Origin: Gracilibacillus ureilyticus
Lineage (GTDB): Bacteria > Bacillota > Bacilli > Bacillales > Amphibacillaceae
Direction: 5' to 3'
Assembly: GCF_900111195.1 (NCBI RefSeq)
Contig: NZ_FOGL01000021.1
Coordinates: 1-64,000, forward strand
Length of the DNA: 64,000 nt
The notes below the pieces were generated by a model. That model did no database searches. It had not been told where the DNA came from and saw only the letters and a list, made by a program, of their open reading frames with translations. Numbering within the stretch: position 1 is the first letter of the stretch; every line of letters starts with the position of its first letter. The position numbers were made by a program, and so were the translations under genes. Below, one piece after another: positions 52,170 to 64,000 of the stretch.

Positions 52170-52400
52170 GAATAATCCCGCAAGGGGGCTGAATGCCTTA
52201 GCGTCTCAAAAATTGCAACTCATGGCTTCCGGACGAGCCCTGAGTACCTTTGCGTTTGAAAAATTGCAACTCATGGCTTTCGGACGAGCCCTGAGTACCT
52301 TCATGTTTGAAAAATTGCGACTCATGACTTTCGGACAGGCGCTGAATGCTTTCGCGCCACAAAAATCAGGGTTCATGACATTCGGAATGCTTTTGCGTCA
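52170..52400. repeat. 51-bp degenerate tandem repeat, about four to five copies
   Basis: Unit contains GAAAAATTGCAACTCATGGC, then TTTCGGAC, then GAGCCCTGAGTACCTT. Copies are spaced 51 bp. The block TTTCGGAC.....CTGA.....TTCGC is shared with the 32.5-kb array, and the degenerate copy there is closest. An open plus-strand frame exists only because 51 is divisible by three. Lies between the dehydrogenase start and the kinase-like gene end. Confidence 0.9.
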
Positions 52401-52449
52401 TCATCTAAGAAATAATTGGACAACCAACCAGGCTTTTTAACAGGATCAG

Positions 52450-53007
52450 CTATAATTGAAATCTGTCTTTTATTATTTCAGCTGCTTCCCCTGCACTTAA
52501 TCTGGTGTTATTTATCTTCATGTAATTATCCTTTACTATTTCACCTTCAGTAGAGTTTAATCTATACTTTTCCATTGATTCAATTAATCTTTGTTCTGAT
52601 TGCTCTATTTCCCTTTTGGATGGTTTATGCTCTAACCTGTTTGGCGTTTTATTTCTTTTCAATCTTGCCTCCAGCTCAGCTTCCAACTCGACAAAGCATA
52701 CTTCTCCTCCTTCAGATTCGAAAATACGGCATATTCTCTCAACATCTTCCCAATCTTCTTTTTTGTTAAATGCGAAAACAAAAGTGAAGATCATACCTGG
52801 CAAATCACTTCTCGAGACGGATTTAAAGATTTCTTCTCTAAACATAGTAGATAACCGCCACATTTCTGGAGTGAATCCGAAAATAGGAGCAAGCATTTCA
52901 ATGGTCATATGGTTGTGAAGCAGCTTTAATCCAGTGATTTTTGCCAATGCCTGCCCAACGGTCATTTTACCGACTGCTTGCGGACCAAATATTAAAACAA
53001 ACTTCAT
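52450..53007 (-). CDS. P-loop kinase-like ATPase
   Basis: 185 residues. Starts MKFVLIFGPQAVGKMTVGQA, a Walker A in which Thr/Ser after Lys is Met followed by Thr, a form common in this shikimate-kinase-like AAA subgroup. Basic lid region ARLKRNKTPNRLEHKPSKRE. Probably phosphorylates a small molecule; substrate unknown. No operon partner is obvious. Confidence 0.8.
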   Translation of the reverse strand: MKFVLIFGPQAVGKMTVGQALAKITGLKLLHNHMTIEMLAPIFGFTPEMWRLSTMFREEIFKSVSRSDLPGMIFTFVFAFNKKEDWEDVERICRIFESEGGEVCFVELEAELEARLKRNKTPNRLEHKPSKREIEQSEQRLIESMEKYRLNSTEGEIVKDNYMKINNTRLSAGEAAEIIKDRFQL

Positions 53008-53081
53008 CCCGCTTCCTCCAAACTGCTAGAAAAAAATTCAGCAAAAAACGTTCCTGTTAGAAACACATCAGAAGCTTCAGC

Positions 53082-53492
53082 TTATATATAGAATAATTCA
53101 TCAGCTTCCAAATATCCATCCAGTTTCCATTTTAATTTATTCATTTTGATCAATTGTTCTGAAAAATAGTTAAACATTACTTCATCCTTTTTATCAAGTG
53201 CCTGATTCACCTGAAAGTCATAGTAATTTAACTGTAAGTCGATATCCTCTTTTAAAAGAATCTCCCCTATTTCATAATAGTGTTCTAAATCGTGGAGAGC
53301 CATATAAAAACGGTATCGATCATCTAAAATAACCATAACGTACCATCCATTAGTTGCAGTGAAGTTTCGTTCATTCGTCACTTTAATTATATCTGATTGC
53401 TCAATTCTTAATACCTCTCTATGTATTTCCCCTGGACAAAAACAGTCAATTTGATGAGAGAAAGCTTTTACAGCGATTAAATTCCAATACAT
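53082..53492 (-). CDS. IDEAL-domain protein
   Basis: 136 residues, AGGAGGGCTG upstream of the ATG. The C-terminal part contains QVNQALDKKDEVMFNYFSEQ (about residue 97 on), which fits the IDEAL motif (IDxALDxxDxxxFxxL) found in small Bacillus proteins such as YpiB. The N-terminal 90 residues form a beta-rich domain (EVLRIEQSDIIKVTNERNF). Function unknown. Confidence 0.7.
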   Translation of the reverse strand: MYWNLIAVKAFSHQIDCFCPGEIHREVLRIEQSDIIKVTNERNFTATNGWYVMVILDDRYRFYMALHDLEHYYEIGEILLKEDIDLQLNYYDFQVNQALDKKDEVMFNYFSEQLIKMNKLKWKLDGYLEADELFYI

Positions 53493-53582
53493 TTCATCAG
53501 CCCTCCTAGAGCAGTTATGTTGATACTTCTATTTTTTTCAATCGGCAGCCGACCTTGTTATGGCTACAAAAAAATTGTGGGA

Positions 53583-53771
53583 TTACTGATTTCCCTCCAT
53601 TTCCGTATCAAACATACCGCAACAAGGACATTCATGACGATCATAGGTATATTCATCATTCACAATTTCCTGTTCATCTACAAAACCGCAAAACTTACAG
53701 ATATAGGATTCTATAACATATCCCTTCTTTCTAATAATTGTAAGAAAACAATTAATGAGAATGATTATCAA
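53583..53771 (-). CDS. Small zinc-ribbon protein, Fur-boxed
   Basis: Up to 62 residues. Rubredoxin-like zinc ribbon with two pairs, YICKFCGF and HECPCCGM. The start is unclear: TTG 53771 lies inside a Fur box and has no ribosome-binding site; AGAAAGAAGGG at about 53728 points to a later start, but the ATG just after it is out of frame, leaving only rare codons. Divergent from the flavodoxin gene and sharing its Fur-rich intergenic region. Confidence 0.6.
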   Translation of the reverse strand: MIIILINCFLTIIRKKGYVIESYICKFCGFVDEQEIVNDEYTYDRHECPCCGMFDTEMEGNQ

Positions 53772-53806
53772 TACTTTTCATTTATTATAATTGATAACAA
53801 TTCTCA
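53754..53806. promoter_or_regulatory. Two Fur boxes
   Basis: TGAGAATGATTATCA (53756-53770) matches the 7-1-7 Fur consensus TGATAATNATTATCA with one mismatch; TGATAACAATTCTCA (53792-53806) with two. They lie over the promoter region of the zinc-ribbon gene. Confidence 0.8.
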
Positions 53807-53865
53807 ATGTCAAATTTATCCGGTTTTTTAAGGAACGCCGATTTCCCTAAATTGTATTCTCTTTG

Positions 53866-53895
53866 TTGACAATGATAATCATTTTCATTTAGTAT
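53866..53895 (+). promoter_or_regulatory. Flavodoxin promoter with overlapping Fur boxes
   Basis: TTGACA (53866-53871), 18-bp spacer, TAGTAT (53890-53895). The spacer contains TGATAATCATTTTCA (53873-53887, one mismatch to Fur) overlapping TGACAATGATAATCA (53867-53881, two mismatches). Iron-loaded Fur would block the promoter. Confidence 0.88.
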
Positions 53896-53927
53896 AGTAT
53901 ATGAGCATTAGAGGAGGGATCCACTAC

Positions 53928-54389
53928 ATGAAAAAAGTAATCTTGTTGTTCTGCAGCATGTCGGGAAATACAGAAGAAATAGCTGAAATTATTGAATCAA
54001 GTCTTACCAGGCATGGGCTGGAAGTTCAGAAGTTTCAAATAGATATGGATGATATTACGGTTACAGATTTACTTGACTATGAGGCAATACTTTTCGGTAC
54101 CTATACCTGGGGAGATGGAGACATTCCGTATGAAATAGAGGATTTTTACGATGATATGGATGGAATTGATTTAACAGGGAAAGTTGTAGCCCTATTTGGT
54201 TCTTGTGATTCCATGTATCCGGATTACGGGGGAGCTATTGATACATTTGCTGAACGTTTTAAAGAACGCGGCGCATCAAATGTTTTGTATCATTTAAAAG
54301 TAGATTTGACCCCTGACGAAGAGGATGTGAAACGATGTCAGAAATTTGCTGATGATTTTGTGGAACAGCTCCAAATTTTTGCGGAATAA
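53928..54389 (+). CDS. Flavodoxin
   Basis: 153 residues from ATG 53928 (GAGGAGGGA upstream). Flavodoxin-like FMN-binding fold: phosphate loop CSMSGNTEEIAE (about residue 9), aromatic FMN loops FGTYTWGDGDIP (about residue 56) and FGSCDSMYPDYGGA (about residue 91). Carries electrons in place of ferredoxin under iron limitation, in line with the Fur-controlled promoter. Confidence 0.94.
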   Translation: MKKVILLFCSMSGNTEEIAEIIESSLTRHGLEVQKFQIDMDDITVTDLLDYEAILFGTYTWGDGDIPYEIEDFYDDMDGIDLTGKVVALFGSCDSMYPDYGGAIDTFAERFKERGASNVLYHLKVDLTPDEEDVKRCQKFADDFVEQLQIFAE

Positions 54390-54397
54390 CAGGGTTT

Positions 54398-54430
54398 GAA
54401 AAAAGAGAGAATAGAATTTCTATTCTCTCT
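54398..54430 (-). terminator. Terminator of the phospho-beta-glucosidase gene
   Basis: On the minus strand AGAGAGAATAG / CTATTCTCTCT forms an 11-bp stem followed by TTTTTTC. Confidence 0.9.
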
Positions 54431-54448
54431 AATATCACTGCTAAAGAA

Positions 54449-55888
<1,440 letters not shown>

Positions 55889-55950
55889 TCATCACCTCAA
55901 ATTAAGATTTTTGCCTCTCTTTAAAGAGAGTAATTTGGCTGTTGCCAATA

Positions 55951-56039
55951 AAAAAACCTAAATTGCTCAAGAAAAATCGGAAGGAATCCCTCCCATTTCT
56001 AAAGCAACTTAGGTTTTGCCTGTTTATCAGTAACAATCC
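55951..56039 (-). promoter_or_regulatory. LicT-type RNA antiterminator (RAT) and terminator
   Basis: On the minus strand the RAT occupies 56039-56012, starting GGATTGTTACTG and ending CAGGCAAAACC, as in B. subtilis bglP. It overlaps a terminator whose arms are AACCTAAGTTGCT and AGCAATTTAGGTT, followed by TTTTTT. LicT binding would let transcription reach the glucosidase gene. Confidence 0.93.
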
Positions 56040-56063
56040 ATAAGTTATTCAATTTACATATTA

Positions 56064-56092
56064 AATATAGCATTTTAGCGTTAAAATGTAAA
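56064..56092 (-). promoter_or_regulatory. Promoter of phospho-beta-glucosidase gene
   Basis: Minus strand: TTTACA (56092-56087), 17-bp spacer, TATATT (56069-56064), placing the start just before the RAT. It shows that the gene has a promoter separate from bglP. Confidence 0.75.
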
Positions 56093-56136
56093 GGTTTCCG
56101 CACTGTCATGATTTATTGCTGACAACTGATTCATTA

Positions 56137-57987
56137 TTACTTTATTACGGTCAATAAACGGTCCCCGACCTCGATATTTTCTTCTTCGCCGCTAATGACA
56201 TCAAGGAATTCATGAGAGTTTGTAATCACCACTGGAGAGGTGATATCAAATCCTTCGCTCGTAATTGCCTCGATATCAAATGTTCCGAGTAATTGACCTT
56301 GCTCCACTTTTTCTCCATACTTTACCTTCATATTAAAAAATTTACCGTCTAATTGGACTGTTTCTATACCAATATGAATCAGGACTTTAATTCCTGAGTC
56401 TGAAGTCAGACCAATACCATGGCTTGTGGGAAATACTGATGTTACCGAGCCTGAGAATGGTGCATGCAAACTTCCCTTAACTGGTATGATAGCAATTCCT
56501 GGCCCAATTGCCTCAGAGGAAAACACATCATCGTCAACATCTCCTAAGCTTATGACAGGTCCTGTCAACGGACTGTGTACAATTGAGTCATCAATTTCTC
56601 TGTTTTCATTTCCGGACAGATTTTCACTTTCCGAGATCGTATCATCTTCTGTTTGCTCATGATAGCCGAAGAAGTAGGTACCGATCATTGCAATGAAATA
56701 GGCAAGAAAAACCCCAAACATAAATAACAAAAATCCTTCTCCGAAGAAAATAGGTAATGTGGTAAGACCAGGTAGACCTACTGACTTCGAGCTTGCCCCA
56801 GCAATCCCGACGATCGCCCCGCCAATGGCTCCGGCAATGCAACCAATGACAAAAGGTTTCTTATACCGTAATGTAATCCCGTAAATTGCCGGCTCAGTTA
56901 CACCAAATAAACCTGCGATCGCTGCTGGTGCAGCAATGGACTTAACTTTCCTTTGGTTCGTTTTCAGCCAGACACCTAAAGCAGCACCTGCCTGGGCGAA
57001 AATAGCCGGTGTAATCATCGCAGTAAATGTGTCCATGTCAAACTGACTTAAATTATTCAACGCAATCGGTACAAGACCCCAGTGCAACCCGAAAATAACT
57101 AAAATTTGCCACGATGCCCCCATCAAAGCTCCAGCTACTAATGCACTGTTATCATAGACAAAGGAATATCCACTCGCAAGCCATTCGCTAACAGTGTTTC
57201 CAATCGGACCGAAGACTAATAACGTCAAAGGTACCATCAAGGCGATTAGAGTTAATGGTGTGAAAAATTTCTTTATCGTTTTTGGATAAAGTTTGTTAAA
57301 AACTGTTTCCAGCTTTGCTGTCACATAAATAGCTAATATAATCGGAATAACGGATGTCGCATATTTTATTAACACAACAGGAATACCGAAAAATGATAAT
57401 TCAAGCTCCTCATTATATTCCAGAGAAATATCAGGATAAAACAGAGCACACGCTATCACCACCGCCACATGCGTGTCTCCTCCAAATTTTTTGGCTGCTG
57501 TAATAGCGAGATGGATTGGCAAAAAATAAAACAAACTGTCAGCTGCTGCATGTAATATAATATAAGTCCCATCTGCCTCTGTTAATATTCCCATCGATAC
57601 AGCAACGATTAAGAGTCCTTTCAGAATCCCCGCACCAGCCAATGTTCCTAATAATGGCGTAAAAATCCCTGAAATAATATCAATGGCATCATTAAAAAGT
57701 GACCTTTTTCCACCAGTATTTTTTCTGCTAACTGTCTCTTCCAATTGTGTCTGTTTCATTATTTCTTTGTAAACATCATTCACTTCGGTTCCAACAACTA
57801 TTTGAAATTGACCTGCAATCATCATCACTTTTATCACACCAGGTAATTTAACCAAAGAAGATTTATCTGCCAGATCATTATTTTTCAGTTTAAATCTGAG
57901 GCGAGTTGTACAATGGACCAGTGAGATAATATTGTCTTCCCCACCTATATTTTTTATAATTTCTTTCGCAAATTGAGCATAGTCCAT
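56137..57987 (-). CDS. bglP: Beta-glucoside PTS transporter, EIIBCA (copy 1)
   Basis: 616 residues from ATG 57987 (AGGAGGAGTGGTA upstream). IIB domain with phospho-Cys in SLVHCTTRLRFKL (about residue 27), IIC membrane domain (about 100-450), IIA with phospho-His in KVLIHIGIETVQLDG (about residue 545). Imports and phosphorylates aryl-beta-glucosides such as salicin. Follows licT. Confidence 0.95.
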   Translation of the reverse strand: MDYAQFAKEIIKNIGGEDNIISLVHCTTRLRFKLKNNDLADKSSLVKLPGVIKVMMIAGQFQIVVGTEVNDVYKEIMKQTQLEETVSRKNTGGKRSLFNDAIDIISGIFTPLLGTLAGAGILKGLLIVAVSMGILTEADGTYIILHAAADSLFYFLPIHLAITAAKKFGGDTHVAVVIACALFYPDISLEYNEELELSFFGIPVVLIKYATSVIPIILAIYVTAKLETVFNKLYPKTIKKFFTPLTLIALMVPLTLLVFGPIGNTVSEWLASGYSFVYDNSALVAGALMGASWQILVIFGLHWGLVPIALNNLSQFDMDTFTAMITPAIFAQAGAALGVWLKTNQRKVKSIAAPAAIAGLFGVTEPAIYGITLRYKKPFVIGCIAGAIGGAIVGIAGASSKSVGLPGLTTLPIFFGEGFLLFMFGVFLAYFIAMIGTYFFGYHEQTEDDTISESENLSGNENREIDDSIVHSPLTGPVISLGDVDDDVFSSEAIGPGIAIIPVKGSLHAPFSGSVTSVFPTSHGIGLTSDSGIKVLIHIGIETVQLDGKFFNMKVKYGEKVEQGQLLGTFDIEAITSEGFDITSPVVITNSHEFLDVISGEEENIEVGDRLLTVIK

Positions 57988-58054
57988 TACCACTCCTCCT
58001 TTTGTCTAGTTTCTATTTTAAAGCGGCGGATGTGATTTGTCACTGACATAAGAA

Positions 58055-58108
58055 AGAAACTAAACAGGCTTGTCCAGTAATACTGCAAACAAAGCCAATT
58101 TAGTTTCT
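58055..58108 (-). other. Hairpin between licT and bglP
   Basis: AGAAACTAAA (58055-58064) pairs with TTTAGTTTCT (58099-58108), with GGCT/AGCC inside; on the minus strand TTTCTT follows. Perhaps a weak terminator or processing site. Confidence 0.45.
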
Positions 58109-58129
58109 CTAAAAAGTCATCCTCAATTT

Positions 58130-58987
58130 TCATTTGTTCGTCCATTCCTGACGGTTCGTTACACGATGGATATGCAATGTTAAATATACTTTTTCATCGT
58201 TTGAAATGTCCCAATCATATGTCTTTGCAACATATTTGGAAACTTTCTCTGCACATAAGTAAGCCTGCTCGTACTTCTTTTTCACCTGTTCAAATAAAAA
58301 GTCATCTGTCTGACTCACATGATCGGTTTCTTCACGAACAAAGCGCATTGCAAAGAAACGCAGGTGTGTTAAGAATCTTTCATAATTGATCGAATTTTCA
58401 TCAAGCTTCATATCAAAATGGTATTTAACAATATTTAAAATATTATTGACCATTTTCGTTACCTGGATGGCAGCATCCATGTTATCACCATTCAGCTGAC
58501 TGTTTAGCAGGTGAAGGGCGATTAATCCCGCTTCATCTTCAGGAAACCTTACCCCTGTCTCCTCTTCGATGAAATCCAATGCTTTTAATGCCACCTGGAA
58601 TTCTTTTTTATAATATTTTCTAATCTCCCAGACAAGAGGATTTTTAAGCTCTATCCCCTCTTTTTGCCTGCTAACGGCAAAGTGAAGGTGATCCGTTAAT
58701 GCAACGTAAAGGTAATCATCGATTTTATAGGACAACTGGGATTTGGCATAATCCAATATACGGTGAGAAAGCTCTAAATACACTTCCGGTGTATCCACAA
58801 GTAAATCAGCTAATTTATCTGACAGTCCCTGATCTGCTAACACGAATTTTTTCTCTATTTTTTCAATATCAACCGGCTGTCCAACCTTCTTTTGAAATGC
58901 TAATCCCTTTCCCATTACGACCATTTCCTGCTGCTGGTCATTTTCCGTCAAAACAACATTATTATTAAATACCTTTTTAATTTCCAT
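58130..58987 (-). CDS. licT: BglG/LicT family transcriptional antiterminator
   Basis: 285 residues. N-terminal RNA-binding CAT domain (MEIKKVFNNNVVLTENDQQQ, about 1-58), PRD1 with LTDHLHFAVSRQ (about residue 103) and PRD2 with LTHLRFFAMRF and YLTLHIHRV (conserved His residues for PTS phosphorylation). It binds RAT RNA and stops termination when beta-glucosides are transported. It is preceded by its own RAT, so autoregulated. Confidence 0.96.
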   Translation of the reverse strand: MEIKKVFNNNVVLTENDQQQEMVVMGKGLAFQKKVGQPVDIEKIEKKFVLADQGLSDKLADLLVDTPEVYLELSHRILDYAKSQLSYKIDDYLYVALTDHLHFAVSRQKEGIELKNPLVWEIRKYYKKEFQVALKALDFIEEETGVRFPEDEAGLIALHLLNSQLNGDNMDAAIQVTKMVNNILNIVKYHFDMKLDENSINYERFLTHLRFFAMRFVREETDHVSQTDDFLFEQVKKKYEQAYLCAEKVSKYVAKTYDWDISNDEKVYLTLHIHRVTNRQEWTNK

Positions 58988-59082
58988 ATAATCAGCCCTT
59001 GTTTAAAGATTTATTTCTTATAGAAAAAAACGCGGTATTCCCGAGCTTAACATATAATTGATAGTATTTGTTTTCTAAAATA

Positions 59083-59166
59083 AAAAAACCCAAATAAGTA
59101 TAAAGAATATCTAAAGCCAATATTCTTCCACAAATTCAGGTTTTGCCTGCCGAACAGTAACAATCC
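59083..59166 (-). promoter_or_regulatory. LicT RAT and terminator upstream of licT
   Basis: RAT at 59166-59139 on the minus strand, starting GGATTGTTACTG and ending GCAGGCAAAACC. It overlaps a terminator with inner arms AAGAATAT / ATATTCTT and the tail TTTGGGTTTTTTTA. Confidence 0.92.
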
Positions 59167-59179
59167 AATTTTATTAGTT

Positions 59180-59231
59180 TGTAAACGATTACCTCTATTA
59201 CCTTTATACCATTCATACAAAGTAATGTCAA
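59180..59231 (-). promoter_or_regulatory. licT promoter with cre
   Basis: Minus strand: TTGACA (59231-59226), 17-bp spacer, TATAAA (59208-59203). TGTAAACGATTACC (59180-59193, 13 of 14 match to cre) lies just after the transcription start, a roadblock position for CcpA. Confidence 0.88.
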
Positions 59232-59386
59232 TGACATATGTCCTATTCTATCACAAAAAGGACTGGTACAACAGAGTTTTTAGCAAGGTAAAGATGCGTA
59301 ATATGATGAATTATTCACCAACAAAAAGTATTCAACTTATCATGATATTCTATATTTGTGAAACCTCTAAAGTCCTGTTAACACCA

Positions 59387-59434
59387 AAAAGCCGAACGAG
59401 ATCGAAATATCATTCGATTCATCGTTCGGCTTTT
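59387..59434. terminator. Bidirectional terminator
   Basis: AAAAGCCGAACGA / TCGTTCGGCTTTT, 13-bp perfect stem with A/T tails on both sides. Ends the second glucosidase transcript on the minus strand. Confidence 0.93.
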
Positions 59435-59471
59435 CTATATAATTACTATTGTCCCCGCTGCTTCAGTTTTC

Positions 59472-60920
<1,449 letters not shown>

Positions 60921-61011
60921 TCAATCATTCCTTTCTAAATCGTATCTTAAAAAATATAACAGAAAGGAAAAACAAATATGTCTTGCTTTCCCTTCTGTAG
61001 TCTTTCAGATT

Positions 61012-63071
<2,060 letters not shown>

Positions 63072-63095
63072 TAAATGTTATATTTAATTAAACAC

Positions 63096-63124
63096 ATTAT
63101 AGCATCAGGTAAAAACGGTTTCAA
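63096..63124 (-). promoter_or_regulatory. Promoter of PTS copy 2 with cre over the -35
   Basis: Minus strand: TTGAAA (63124-63119), 17-bp spacer, TATAAT (63101-63096). TAAAAACGGTTTCA (63110-63123) matches cre at 13 of 14 and overlaps the -35, so CcpA would block polymerase. Confidence 0.88.
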
Positions 63125-63183
63125 TACTTTTTTTAAAAAACTTAATTGGTTGTTTATTCCATGTTATAAAGGGCGAAGTATCA

Positions 63184-63235
63184 AAAAGGGTTCTCTTATT
63201 TCCTGTTCTGAAATAGAGTGAAATAAGAGAACCCT
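63184..63235 (-). terminator. Terminator of the DUF378 gene
   Basis: AGGGTTCTCTTATTTC / GAAATAAGAGAACCCT, a 16-bp perfect stem; on the minus strand TTTTTGA follows. Confidence 0.93.
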
Positions 63236-63260
63236 GCTATACCTTACCATAAACTGATAC

Positions 63261-63461
63261 TTAGTGGGTTTTAATTTTCGGGATGAACTTCAACGCATAA
63301 ATCGCACAAATGCCTACAACTACATAAATGATTCGTGAAAGAACAGCATCTTCCCCGCCAAAGAGTGTTGCAACCAGGTCAAACTGGAAGAGTCCAACTA
63401 AGAGCCAGTTGATTCCTCCCACAATCAGTAAAACTAATGCGATAATATCGATAGTTTTCAT
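63261..63461 (-). CDS. DUF378 family small membrane protein
   Basis: 66 residues from ATG 63461 (AAAGGGG upstream). Two membrane segments, with LLIVGGINWLLVGLFQFDLV, the DUF378 signature, and YVVVGICAIYALKFIP. Function unknown. Monocistronic. Confidence 0.92.
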   Translation of the reverse strand: MKTIDIIALVLLIVGGINWLLVGLFQFDLVATLFGGEDAVLSRIIYVVVGICAIYALKFIPKIKTH

Positions 63462-63605
63462 CAATTATTCCCCTTTCTGTTATCTGATGATTTTCTGTTC
63501 TACAGGGGATTTTCCTTTTTTTCCTACATCTTAAACATTTTGGATTAACAACCAACACTTGTCCCTTCCATAAGCAAAAGATCCACTGCTATTTTACTAG
63601 CTTAA

Positions 63606-63640
63606 AGCTGCAGGGCAATCATTCCATAACCACTGCAGCT
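63606..63640. terminator. Possible terminator of the oxidoreductase gene
   Basis: AGCTGCAG (63606-63613) pairs with CTGCAGCT (63633-63640); the T-tract is weak on both strands. Confidence 0.5.
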
Positions 63641-63655
63641 CCTTTTATGAAAAAA

Positions 63656-64000
63656 CTATATCTTTTCCAGCCGGCAGCTTGAATGTTTAAGCACTGGCTG
63701 ATGGGATAATGGGTCCACTTCATCCATAGTCATGTCATTAGAGTTCTCTTCTCCTTCGAAATTGCCGTAATGGAACGGGACAAAGACTTCCCCTTTATTC
63801 ATCGTGTCACCTATTTTCGCCGGCACCTCGACAACGCCCCTTGGGGAGACAATTCTAACTTTTTCCCCTTCCTTAATGGAAAGTTTCTCCGCATCCTCTG
63901 TATTTATCTCAACAAAAGCCTTTGGAGCCTTCTCTTCCATCTCCGGCATTCTTCCTGTCTTAGTCCGGGTATGCCAATGCCAGATCAATCGGCCGGTATT
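63656..64000 (-). CDS. Molybdopterin oxidoreductase, C-terminal end (partial)
   Basis: The frame is open to the window edge, so only the last 114 residues are seen. It is the molybdopterin-dinucleotide-binding domain of the DMSO-reductase superfamily: GRLIWHWHTRTKTGRMPEM, then VRIVSPRGVVEVPAKI and VFVPFHYGNFEGEENSNDMT. The ending DEVDPLSHQPVLKHSSCRLE is as in assimilatory nitrate reductases or formate dehydrogenases; which of these cannot be decided here. Confidence 0.9.
   Translation of the reverse strand, partial: NTGRLIWHWHTRTKTGRMPEMEEKAPKAFVEINTEDAEKLSIKEGEKVRIVSPRGVVEVPAKIGDTMNKGEVFVPFHYGNFEGEENSNDMTMDEVDPLSHQPVLKHSSCRLEKI

Noticed and set aside
52120-52440. 106-residue repetitive protein
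   Set aside because: Same reasoning as the 32.5-kb array; the frame passes through a degenerate minisatellite.

Overview
The window is low-GC Firmicute chromosome, most likely a Bacillaceae member of the Oceanobacillus/Virgibacillus type. The evidence is strong AGGAGG ribosome-binding sites, many TTG starts, a SinI-family peptide, a class I preQ1 riboswitch, LicT-type antiterminator RNAs, an IDEAL-domain protein, and Fur, CcpA-cre and AraR-like boxes. No tRNA, rRNA, CRISPR array, IS element or intact prophage was seen.

Layout. 0-6 kb: a sodium-dependent NSS transporter, a preQ1-riboswitch-controlled queuosine-precursor transporter, a YibE/F pair, and a MarR regulator ahead of a bactofilin-like operon with a perfect 18-bp inverted repeat. 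6-16.3 kb: an OmpR-type two-component system with a lipoprotein and a sigma-like protein; a 1.7-kaa kinase/ATPase/histidine kinase whose kinase domain looks dead; a SinI-like micro-gene; a second OmpR regulator. 16.6-19.2 kb: an arabinose-type GH43/permease operon with two AraR-like boxes. 19-24.4 kb: thioesterase, thioredoxin-like protein, glutamate dehydrogenase, CPBP protease and small proteins. 24.5-28.6 kb: chorismate lyase, DAHP synthase and two PaaK-like ligases, read here as synthesis and activation of 4-hydroxybenzoate, which is unusual for this group. Paralogous TPR proteins and small helical proteins flank it. 30.6-37.9 kb: ECF sigma/anti-sigma, a DesKR-like two-component system with a DUF418 protein, a DUF4145-like protein and a HAD phosphatase. 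38.1-48.4 kb: a GAF/LuxR regulator followed by a complete Tad (Flp) pilus operon. 48.6-53.8 kb: secreted arabinanase, an orphan phage-type replication gene with internal iteron-like repeats, glycerol-1-phosphate dehydrogenase and small genes. 53.9-63.1 kb: Fur-boxed flavodoxin, then two beta-glucoside PTS/phospho-beta-glucosidase systems governed by LicT-type RNA antitermination. 63.2-64 kb: a DUF378 protein and the C-terminal end of a molybdopterin oxidoreductase cut by the window edge.

Five intergenic minisatellites occur in the window (1, 9.8, 19.9, 32.5 and 52.2 kb). Four share a period of about 51 bp and short sequence blocks, so they look like one repeat superfamily, which is not explained by any gene here. 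The best candidates for something undescribed are the 4-hydroxybenzoate island with its flanking proteins, the 51-bp repeat family, the SinI-like gene beside the giant kinase, and the covarying antiterminator RNA at 63 kb.
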